This document shows, piece after piece, positions 42,706 to 49,607 of a DNA stretch of 64,000 nt. Under the pieces are notes generated by a model. It did not search any database, was not told where the DNA came from, and saw nothing but the letters and a program-made list of their open reading frames with translations. Numbering within the stretch: the stretch's first letter is position 1; each line of letters opens with the position of its first letter. Made by a program: the position numbers and the translations under genes. The stretch lies in assembly GCA_014879565.1 (NCBI GenBank), contig JACSRW010000024.1:27357-91356 (forward strand). Direction: 5' to 3'. The DNA is from Chitinophagaceae bacterium (GTDB taxonomy: Bacteria > Bacteroidota > Bacteroidia > Chitinophagales > Chitinophagaceae).

Positions 42706-45203
42706 TCCACCCCTTACTAACCATATTACTTTACATGATCACTGAAACCACAGCCCCGCCAACTTACTTCGAGCAGCGAATGACCGCCCTGGGCATTACA
42801 GCTGATAACAACCAGGTGGAGTTATTACATAACGATGATGGCAAAAATATCCTTAAGCCGGTACAGGTATTCCGGCCACACGAACGGGGAATAGAGATCA
42901 TTCCTTACACCGTCGACCGTACCACCATCCGGATTGAGAAAGAAGGATCGCGGATAAAAAAAGACTGGTCCATTATTCGCCTTGAGCACCCGATCGTCAA
43001 GGATAACGGCGATCAGATGAAATATGTGATGCCCCGTGGCCAGGGATCCTATCCGCTATATACACCCAACATTCTGGAGGCATTTGATAAGAGACAGGAG
43101 ATCCATACCCTGGTGCTCACGGAGGGATTTTTTAAAGCCTGGAAGGGATACATGGCCGGGCTGTATATGATCGGTTTGCCGTCTATCACACACATGAAGG
43201 ACAAAGACCGCAAGACCATCCACCCCGATATCATCCGGATCATGGATCGCTGCCGGGTCCGCCACATCATCTGGCTCACCGATGGAGACGCCAGGGATAT
43301 CTCCCAGGATTTGGAAACCACCGATGCCACCGGCAATAAGAAGCTGAAAGACCTGTACAAGCGCCCCTATGGCTTTTACGCCTCGATCAATACGTTTAAT
43401 CAACTCCTTTACGATTACAAGGAAGTAAAGAAATACTGGGCCTACATCGACACGCAGAGCATTATAGCGGCCCATCCAAACCAGTTCTCCCGCGCCGATC
43501 TGAAAGGCCTGGATGATCTGTTGGAAGCTTTCCCGGGCAAAGAAGCGGAGATCACCGGTGATCTGCTGGCAGTCAGCAAGCCCGGCGACTATTTTACCAA
43601 ATTCGATATCACCATTCACACCGGTAAAGTCCTCGAGCATTTTCACCTGGATAATGCCACCCGGTTCTACCTTTTTCACCTGGAGAGCCGCCCGGATCTA
43701 AAGGGTCGCGAGTTTGTTTTCCACGGTACTCAGTACCGTTACAATGAGCAGACCGGTGAATGTGATGTAGTGGTACCCGCCAGGGCCAAGGATTACTTTA
43801 GGGTAGCGGATGATTATTACAAAATCATCAACATTCCAAACAAACACAGCCAGCTCGAGAAGACCTTTAAGGGGCGCCGAAAAGGGACGATCGTTGATGA
43901 CCATGGCAAGGACTTTATAAAGCATATTCAGAAGTATGAGTCATTCTGTAATGTCCCCAATAACACCAATTTTCAGAGCGTCATACACAATTGTTATAAT
44001 GTATACAACCCGATGGATTTCATGCCGCTGGAGGATCCGTGCACCCAGGAAGATTGTCCGACAATCATCAGGTACCTGATTCACCTGTTTGGGACACGAA
44101 CAGTTTCTTTTACTCACCCCAAGACAGGCGAGACGCATAATTACCAGAACTACGAACTGGCCCTGGATTATATGCAGCTGCTGTACCAGCAGCCGGCCGA
44201 GAAGCTACCGATCCTATGTTTGGTCAGTAAAGAGAACAATACCGGTAAGTCAACCTTCGGGATCCTCCTCAGGACTATATTCGGATCCAACGTGGCCATC
44301 GTGGGTAACCAGGATCTGGCCGGGGACTTTAACGCACACTGGGCTACCAAGCTGGTAGTGATCTGTGACGAAACCAAGATCGATAAGCAGCACGTCGTTG
44401 AGAAGGTAAAGTCTCTTTCCACGGCCAATAAAGTAACCATGAATGCCAAGGGAAAGGACCACGTCGAGATTGATTGCTTTATCAAGTTCATATTTATCAC
44501 CAACAATGAGGAGAATTTCATCTATATGTCCGATGAGGATATCCGGTACTGGATAATCAAGGTGCCGGTGCTCAAGGAGGAGAATCCCAACATCGTCCAG
44601 AATTTTATCGAGGAGATCCCCGCCTTCCTTTCCTACCTCAACCAGCGCCAGCTAAAAACAGAAAAGCTGAACCGGATGTGGTTCTACCCATCCTTACTGA
44701 AAACAGAAGCCATGAAGAAAGTAGTGGAATTCTCCAGGTCAACGGTCGAAAAGGAGATCCGGCAGCGCATCAAAGATATGTTTACCGATTTCGGTGTCCG
44801 GGAGATACTCATGACCAGGAAAGCAATCCACAAGGAGTTTTTCAACAACCGCTACGAAGCAAACTATGTCGAGAAAGTGCTTCGATCCGAAATGAAGATC
44901 GATACGTACTGGGAGCCCGATCCGGTCAAGAAGGATTTGTACGGAAATCCGGAGAAGATCTACAAAGTGAAGCGGCATTCTTATCCCAAATGGGACACAA
45001 AGTACAATGACGGCGTCCCGGAAACCATCCGGGTAGAGATGAGTGATATCGGCCGTCCCTATGTATTCAAGATTGAGGACTATCTGACTCCGGATGAGAT
45101 CGCTTCCCTTCATTTCGATGAAGAAACAAAATTCACTAACAGCATGGTATCTGGCCAGGAGACTGCAGGGGAGCCAGAGCCACAGGCAGACTTACCGTTT
45201 TAA
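42702..45203 (+). CDS. Replication protein: TOPRIM primase-like and SF3 helicase-like
   Basis: 833 residues; a start at 42735 is also possible. LVLTEGFFKAW (137-147) and LTDGDARD (192-199) form a TOPRIM-like catalytic centre (Glu, then DxD). Residues 510-518 KENNTGKST are the Walker A of SF3/D5-type helicases, with VVICDE as Walker B and FIFITNNE as the sensor. The C-terminal part is a winged-helix-like region. The last residues (PQADLPF) imitate the acidic tip of SSB (DxPF). It is the main replication enzyme of the phage. Confidence 0.85.
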   Translation: MIHPLLTILLYMITETTAPPTYFEQRMTALGITADNNQVELLHNDDGKNILKPVQVFRPHERGIEIIPYTVDRTTIRIEKEGSRIKKDWSIIRLEHPIVKDNGDQMKYVMPRGQGSYPLYTPNILEAFDKRQEIHTLVLTEGFFKAWKGYMAGLYMIGLPSITHMKDKDRKTIHPDIIRIMDRCRVRHIIWLTDGDARDISQDLETTDATGNKKLKDLYKRPYGFYASINTFNQLLYDYKEVKKYWAYIDTQSIIAAHPNQFSRADLKGLDDLLEAFPGKEAEITGDLLAVSKPGDYFTKFDITIHTGKVLEHFHLDNATRFYLFHLESRPDLKGREFVFHGTQYRYNEQTGECDVVVPARAKDYFRVADDYYKIINIPNKHSQLEKTFKGRRKGTIVDDHGKDFIKHIQKYESFCNVPNNTNFQSVIHNCYNVYNPMDFMPLEDPCTQEDCPTIIRYLIHLFGTRTVSFTHPKTGETHNYQNYELALDYMQLLYQQPAEKLPILCLVSKENNTGKSTFGILLRTIFGSNVAIVGNQDLAGDFNAHWATKLVVICDETKIDKQHVVEKVKSLSTANKVTMNAKGKDHVEIDCFIKFIFITNNEENFIYMSDEDIRYWIIKVPVLKEENPNIVQNFIEEIPAFLSYLNQRQLKTEKLNRMWFYPSLLKTEAMKKVVEFSRSTVEKEIRQRIKDMFTDFGVREILMTRKAIHKEFFNNRYEANYVEKVLRSEMKIDTYWEPDPVKKDLYGNPEKIYKVKRHSYPKWDTKYNDGVPETIRVEMSDIGRPYVFKIEDYLTPDEIASLHFDEETKFTNSMVSGQETAGEPEPQADLPF

Positions 45204-45224
45204 TCAACCATAAAAATTCACAAA

Positions 45225-45647
45225 ATGAAACTTAACAAGTTTGATGCAACAAACAGCCTGTCAATACGAACAGGAGTCCCTTCAATAGGTTTTGGTAAGA
45301 GTGGGGCGATTACACTCAGCAAAAAATTTCTTGAAGAGGTAGGCATAAAAAAGCCCGTAATGGCATCAATTGTCCAGGACGAAGAGGCTCCGGAAGATTG
45401 GTATTTAATAATCGGCGATCCTGATGGATTTCAAACCAGGGAGAATACAGCCGGTGGTCTTGCTTTTAACAGTTCGCATGTATGTAAATCATTCCGGGAT
45501 TTTGTATCTGCGGAAGATGTTTCTGTTAATTGTAAACTGGCCACCCAACCAGCAGATATCCCGAAGGATGCATTACCTAAAGGGTCAAAGGCATATGGCA
45601 TTCTGACCAGTACAGCTGTTTTTTCGAAAAAAGGAAGTGAAGAATAA
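45225..45647 (+). CDS. Hypothetical early protein, possible DNA-binding protein
   Basis: 140 residues, beta-rich, N-terminal SIRTGVPSIGFGKSGAITLS. It directly follows the replication enzyme. A ssDNA-binding role would fit the position and composition, but no OB-fold motif is clear. Confidence 0.5.
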   Translation: MKLNKFDATNSLSIRTGVPSIGFGKSGAITLSKKFLEEVGIKKPVMASIVQDEEAPEDWYLIIGDPDGFQTRENTAGGLAFNSSHVCKSFRDFVSAEDVSVNCKLATQPADIPKDALPKGSKAYGILTSTAVFSKKGSEE

Positions 45648-45678
45648 ACCCGCCGCCACCGGTTGTGGCCAATAACTA

Positions 45679-45897
45679 ATGGACGCCAAAGATCAAACCA
45701 AGCTGCTGGATGCCGGATTTACCATTATCCGGGATGAAGCCAGGCACATTTCCGGAATCAATTATAAATGCTCCATCAAAGCCAAGACGCCCGATCGGCG
45801 GGAGTGGTTCACGCTCGAGAAAGATTTCAAAAGTGTGCAGCAGATGGTAAACCGGGTCAAAGATCTGCGTAATGACCCCAAAATTGTAAAAGACTGA
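45679..45897 (+). CDS. Small early protein
   Basis: 72 residues, mixed and charged (FKSVQQMVNRVKDLRNDPKI). One base separates it from the next gene. Unknown function. Confidence 0.55.
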   Translation: MDAKDQTKLLDAGFTIIRDEARHISGINYKCSIKAKTPDRREWFTLEKDFKSVQQMVNRVKDLRNDPKIVKD

Positions 45898-45898
45898 C

Positions 45899-46132
45899 AT
45901 GGCCAAAGAAATTGTAATACCCGAGAGCCAACTCCCGGAAAAGTTCCTGGAAGCGGTCCAGCTACTGCAGAAGCTTCGCCATTTTAAGCGCGTATGGGAT
46001 ACGCAGTATGGTGCTCATAATCGGAATAACCTCCGGCGATGGGAAGACAAAGCCGATGAATTCCTTACATCATTAACCATCGAAGAAATACCCGATATCA
46101 ATGACACAGGAAAAGACTTACCCCTTCAGTAA
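45899..46132 (+). CDS. Small early protein
   Basis: 77 residues, helical (EAVQLLQKLRHFKRVWDTQY), basic in the middle and acidic at the end. It overlaps the nucleotidyltransferase gene by 32 bp. Unknown function. Confidence 0.5.
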   Translation: MAKEIVIPESQLPEKFLEAVQLLQKLRHFKRVWDTQYGAHNRNNLRRWEDKADEFLTSLTIEEIPDINDTGKDLPLQ

Positions 46133-46745
46133 AGCCGCCCAGGTGGCCAACTTTATTTATTCCCGGCTATCCTTCCACTGCCAGCGTATCGATATCGCCG
46201 GCAGTATCCGACGCCTGCGTCCGGATGTGAAGGATATCGAAATAGTATGCATCCCGAACAAGGAGGAGAAGCAGTCCGATCTTTTCGGGAATAAAGAAAT
46301 GATCACCGATCGGGCATTTGTGGAAGCCCTGGCAGAAATCACCGATATCGTTATCCTGGGTAATGTAGAAGGCCGGTACATGAAGATCCGTACCAGCAGT
46401 AAAGTTTGCCCCGGCATTCATCTGGATCTTTTCATGCCAGATCCTGTAGACTATTACCGACAGCTGGCCATCCGCACCGGTAGCGCTGATTACGCCCACC
46501 AGGTACTGGCCAACGCCTGGCGCCGGAAGGGGTGGGTAGGAGTTCAGCATCTTGGCCTCCGGAGAGAAGAGGAGTGCTTTAATACCGGCAAGGACAAAAA
46601 CATCTGGAAGCTTTATCACAGTATCGAAAAGCCAACGCTGCCGCCCGTATGGGCCAGCGAGCAGGAGTTTTTCAAATGGATCGGCGTGGAGCTGGTTGAC
46701 CCGCAGCTGCGGGAGGTGCATAATTCAATTAATATTTCACAATAA
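46101..46745 (+). CDS. DNA polymerase beta-like nucleotidyltransferase
   Basis: 214 residues. GSIRR (34-38), D45-I-E47 and HLDLF with D109 form the palm of family X polymerases. Glu replaces the usual second Asp of the DxD pair. The C-terminal WASEQEFFKWIGVELVDPQLR resembles the PolX thumb end. The lyase and PHP domains are absent. A phage-encoded stand-alone palm could repair gaps or add nucleotides. Its place directly before the retroelement is suggestive, but a link is unproven. Confidence 0.75.
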   Translation: MTQEKTYPFSKAAQVANFIYSRLSFHCQRIDIAGSIRRLRPDVKDIEIVCIPNKEEKQSDLFGNKEMITDRAFVEALAEITDIVILGNVEGRYMKIRTSSKVCPGIHLDLFMPDPVDYYRQLAIRTGSADYAHQVLANAWRRKGWVGVQHLGLRREEECFNTGKDKNIWKLYHSIEKPTLPPVWASEQEFFKWIGVELVDPQLREVHNSINISQ

Positions 46746-46776
46746 ACCGCGGCATCGGCACTGCCATAAAAATCAT

Positions 46777-47238
46777 ATGGAAAAAACAATAGAAATTAAC
46801 CTGCAAACAGCCATTAATCTTTACCCTTCCGCATCCGGGGACTTCAAGACTTTGCTCGAAAATGAGTTTGGTAAAGATGCGCTCACTCAAAAAATTACTG
46901 ATCGTATTAAAACATTTGAAGATGCCTGCATTTATTTAGGGCTAAGTACTGGAATATTCTTGCCGGGTGATACAAAAGACGAAATCGCTTACAAAAAGTT
47001 GAAAGTAATTGCCACGGCACTAAACGAAGGATGGCGGCCAGACTGGACTGATGAGAGCCAGTACAAATATTACCCATGGTTTGATTTATCCTCCGGCTCC
47101 GGCCTGGCGTACAACGGCTGCGATCACCTCTGTTCGGGTTCGCTTGTCGGCTCTCGCCTTTGCTTTAAGAGCAGAGATCTGGCCATATACGCTGGTAAAC
47201 AGTTCACCGATATCTACGCTGATTTCATGACCCTCTAA
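46777..47238 (+). CDS. Variable protein 1 of the diversity-generating retroelement
   Basis: 153 residues from ATG 46777. An N-terminal region (MEKTIEINLQTAINLYPS, then IKTFEDACIYLGL) precedes ALNEGWRPDWTDESQYKYYP and the variable stretch, residues 106-130. That stretch lies inside the frame GSGLAY...GSRLCF; 24 residues follow. It looks like a family of small Bacteroidota phage proteins, not the usual C-type-lectin target. Function is unknown. The next gene is a shorter paralogue. Confidence 0.85.
   Translation: MEKTIEINLQTAINLYPSASGDFKTLLENEFGKDALTQKITDRIKTFEDACIYLGLSTGIFLPGDTKDEIAYKKLKVIATALNEGWRPDWTDESQYKYYPWFDLSSGSGLAYNGCDHLCSGSLVGSRLCFKSRDLAIYAGKQFTDIYADFMTL
47092..47164 (+). repeat. Variable repeat 1 (VR1)
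   Basis: 73 bp aligned without gaps to the template at 47653-47725. It differs at 13 positions, all at template adenines; the 55 non-adenine positions are identical. Codon-aligned in variable protein 1 (residues 106-130). Confidence 0.95.
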
Positions 47239-47248
47239 ATAAATCAAA

Positions 47249-47617
47249 ATGGACTCAAAAATTAAAACTTTCGAAGATGCCTGTAAGGCATTAAATATGG
47301 ATCCGGAACAGGTATTACCTGTTGTTTCCGCAATGCCTGAAAAGCATCAAAAGGCAATTGTTTCACACGCCAAACTTGTAATCATTGCTGAGGCTTTGAA
47401 TGAAGGCTGGCAGCCCGACTGGACTGATGATGATCAATGGAAATACTATCCCTGGTTTCGTATGGATTCCGGCTCCGGCCTGGCGTACGTCGGCTACGGT
47501 AGCCGCTGTTCGACTTCGCTTGTCGGCTCTCGCCTTTGCTTCAAAACAAGCGAGTTGGCTGAGTATGCCGGCAATCAGTTCAAAGAACTTTACGAAGATT
47601 ATTTCCTGCTGAGATAG
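47249..47617 (+). CDS. Variable protein 2 of the diversity-generating retroelement
   Basis: 122 residues, lacking the N-terminal extension of variable protein 1. IKTFEDACKALNM, ALNEGWQPDWTDDDQWKYYP, the variable stretch (residues 74-98), then KTSELAEYAGNQFKELYEDY. The two proteins share the same fold core by pairwise comparison. The gene begins 10 bp after variable protein 1 and ends 35 bp before the template. Function is unknown. Confidence 0.85.
   Translation: MDSKIKTFEDACKALNMDPEQVLPVVSAMPEKHQKAIVSHAKLVIIAEALNEGWQPDWTDDDQWKYYPWFRMDSGSGLAYVGYGSRCSTSLVGSRLCFKTSELAEYAGNQFKELYEDYFLLR
47468..47540 (+). repeat. Variable repeat 2 (VR2)
   Basis: 73 bp, 14 differences from the template, all at adenines. 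It differs from VR1 at 9 positions. The last stretch (CTTGTC onward) is the same in VR1 and VR2. Confidence 0.95.
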
Positions 47618-47652
47618 CGGAAACCGGTGGTGTGCTGTACGAGCTGTGTTGT

Positions 47653-47725
47653 TCCGGCTCCGGCCTGGCGTACAACGACTACGATAACAACTATTCGAAT
47701 TCGAATGTCAGCTCTCACCTATGCT
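47653..47725 (+). repeat. Template repeat (TR) of the retroelement
   Basis: 73 bp in a non-coding stretch between variable protein 2 and the reverse transcriptase. It contains 18 adenines, many in AAC/AAT codons (if read in the VR frame), as expected for adenine-directed mutagenesis. The 3' end carries three or four adenines where both variable repeats share another base, which would fit the IMH*/IMH difference. It is expected to be transcribed with the reverse transcriptase. Confidence 0.95.
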
Positions 47726-47823
47726 AAATTAGTTACAGCGCAGACCCTGCCACTTGGCAAAAAATGACACTATCATTGGACTGGTTGGTAATGAAAGTGA
47801 AGACCAGTTTTAATAAGCAAAGC

Positions 47824-48783
47824 ATGAAAAGAATAGGCAATATATACGGTAAAATTTGCAGCCTGGAAAACCTGCAGCTGGCCGACGAGAAAGCCAGAAA
47901 GGGGAAGTCCTGGCAATACGGCGTCCGGATCCACGACCGTTCCAGGGAACAGAACCTGGAAGATCTGCACACTTCACTGCTGACAAGATCCTACAGGACG
48001 TCTGCCTACACGATTTTTAAAGTATATGAGCCTAAAGAGCGTGATGTATACCGCCTTCCGTATTATCCCGACCGGATTACTCACCACGCCATTATGAATG
48101 TCCTGGAAAGAGTATTTGTATCAGTTTTTACAGGCGATACTTATAGCTGCATAAAAAAGCGCGGCATCCACGCAGCTGCAAACGCCGTTAAACTTGCCCT
48201 GAAAGATCAACCTGGTACGCAGTATTGTCTGAAGCTTGATATCACCAAGTTTTATCCGACCATAGACCATGACATTCTAAAGGAGCTCATACGGCGAAAA
48301 ATAAAAGACGCGGATCTGCTTTGGCTGCTAGATGAGATTATTGACAGTGCACCGGGTCTGCCGATCGGAAACTACCTTAGCCAGTACCTGGCTAATTTTT
48401 ACCTGACTTATTTTGACCACTGGCTGAAAGAGGAAATTCGTGTAAAATACTATTTCCGGTATGCCGATGACCTGGTTATTCTGTCCGGATCAAAGGCTGA
48501 ATTGCACACTATTCTTAATTCTATAACCAGATACCTTTCTGAAAACTTAAAACTCAGCGTAAAACGGAACTACCAAGTGTTCCCTGTTCAGTGCAGGGGG
48601 ATAGATTTTGTTGGGTATAAGTTTTACCACACCCATACGCTTTTGAGGAAATCCATCAAGAAGAACTTTGCCCGGATGATGGCGGCCAGTCCTAACCAAC
48701 AATCAGCCGCATCTTACTACGGCTGGGCCAAACATTGCAACTCTAACCACCTTTTAAAAAAACTACTGCATGATCAGCTTTAA
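47824..48783 (+). CDS. DGR-type reverse transcriptase
   Basis: 319 residues from ATG 47824, the start usual for these enzymes (MKRIGNIY...); 47764 would add 20 residues. Motif A is KLDITKFYPTID with D139. Motif B is LPIGNYLSQYLANFYLT, with the IGxxxSQ pattern found in retroelement-type DGR enzymes. Motif C is YADD (213-216). It copies the template RNA with errors at adenines; the cDNA replaces the variable repeats. It lies 98 bp after the template, on the same strand. No Avd gene of the usual kind is seen. Confidence 0.97.
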   Translation: MKRIGNIYGKICSLENLQLADEKARKGKSWQYGVRIHDRSREQNLEDLHTSLLTRSYRTSAYTIFKVYEPKERDVYRLPYYPDRITHHAIMNVLERVFVSVFTGDTYSCIKKRGIHAAANAVKLALKDQPGTQYCLKLDITKFYPTIDHDILKELIRRKIKDADLLWLLDEIIDSAPGLPIGNYLSQYLANFYLTYFDHWLKEEIRVKYYFRYADDLVILSGSKAELHTILNSITRYLSENLKLSVKRNYQVFPVQCRGIDFVGYKFYHTHTLLRKSIKKNFARMMAASPNQQSAASYYGWAKHCNSNHLLKKLLHDQL

Positions 48784-49069
48784 AGATCTGGGCATTGAAG
48801 CCCCGGAGACAGGATATATTGGAGACAAGATTAAACTGAACAAAATACTTAACGAATTAATTGTGGTTCACAGGTTCAAGATTGAACCTTCAAAATTTGA
48901 AAAAGGCGATGGGAAAAGATTGGTCCTGCAGATCGAGAAAAACGGAACCAAGTACATTCTGTTTACCAGCTCCACGACGCTAAAAGATATGATCCAAAAA
49001 GTCCCATCATCGCATTTCCCTTTTGAGACAGTTATTAAAATGATCGATGAAAGACCACAGTTCACATAA
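48770..49069 (+). CDS. Small DGR-linked protein
   Basis: 99 residues, overlapping the reverse transcriptase by 14 bp. Contains IKLNKILNELIVVHRFKIEPSK, LVLQIEKNGTKYILFTSS and FETVIKMIDERPQF. I recall similar small proteins next to reverse transcriptases in Bacteroidota phages. The strand pattern would fit an OB-like nucleic-acid-binding fold. It is a candidate replacement for Avd. The role is inference. Confidence 0.55.
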   Translation: MISFKDLGIEAPETGYIGDKIKLNKILNELIVVHRFKIEPSKFEKGDGKRLVLQIEKNGTKYILFTSSTTLKDMIQKVPSSHFPFETVIKMIDERPQFT

Positions 49070-49072
49070 GTA

Positions 49073-49270
49073 ATGACACCCATTCTCCCCATATCATCCA
49101 CTTATCAGCTGGCCACCCCGCCAGCTGACCAGGCACGTCCGGCCGGTAAGATTACCCCGGCCAGGGCCCGGAAGATCCTGGAGGAGAATGGGCTGCAGCT
49201 GACAGAAGACCAGGCGGCCGCCATAACTGAGTTTCTTTATACCTTAGCCGAAATGACGACACATGAATAA
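49073..49270 (+). CDS. Small mobile-element protein
   Basis: 65 residues. The C-terminal half (ITPARARKILEENGLQLTED, then AAITEFLYTLAEM) resembles a short helical family widespread in Bacteroidota mobile elements, usually beside recombinase genes. It overlaps the next gene by 8 bp. Confidence 0.65.
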   Translation: MTPILPISSTYQLATPPADQARPAGKITPARARKILEENGLQLTEDQAAAITEFLYTLAEMTTHE

Positions 49271-49607
49271 GAAAATCGAAGATTACCTGCCGTACTATAT
49301 TGGGCAGGATATACAAATACCAGCGATAGAAGAAGGGGCTAAGTTTGACATTATGAAACTTACATATGAAAAGTTTAAGTACGATCTGTCAAAAGTTAAA
49401 TTGTATTTGCGCCCCCTGTCTGATATGGCGGATGATGAAATAGTTGAAATGATGCAACAAAAGCATAAGTACGATACAGGAAACGAGTTCAGCCATCAAA
49501 TAACAGATGCGGCATACCGTATAGAATGGGCGATAAAGAAAGGATTCGATGTATTTAACCTGATCGAATCAGGTTTGGCCGTGGATAAAACAAAGGAGGT
49601 AAAATGA
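49263..49607 (+). CDS. Small protein before the integrase
   Basis: 114 residues. LPYYIGQDIQIPAIEEGAKF precedes a region with YLRPLSDMADDEI and a C-terminal helix. It resembles uncharacterised Bacteroidota phage proteins that lie next to recombinase genes. Its stop overlaps the integrase start (ATGA). A strong AGGAGGT lies just before the integrase ATG. It may be an accessory such as a directionality factor; unproven. Confidence 0.55.
   Translation: MNKKIEDYLPYYIGQDIQIPAIEEGAKFDIMKLTYEKFKYDLSKVKLYLRPLSDMADDEIVEMMQQKHKYDTGNEFSHQITDAAYRIEWAIKKGFDVFNLIESGLAVDKTKEVK

Noticed and set aside
46552..46776. Upstream extension of variable protein 1
   Set aside because: It overlaps the nucleotidyltransferase gene in another frame and has unlikely composition; the ATG at 46777 matches the family start.
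47092..47725. Three similar repeats as a CRISPR array or simple duplication
   Set aside because: No regular spacers, and differences fall only at template adenines; this is the retroelement pattern.
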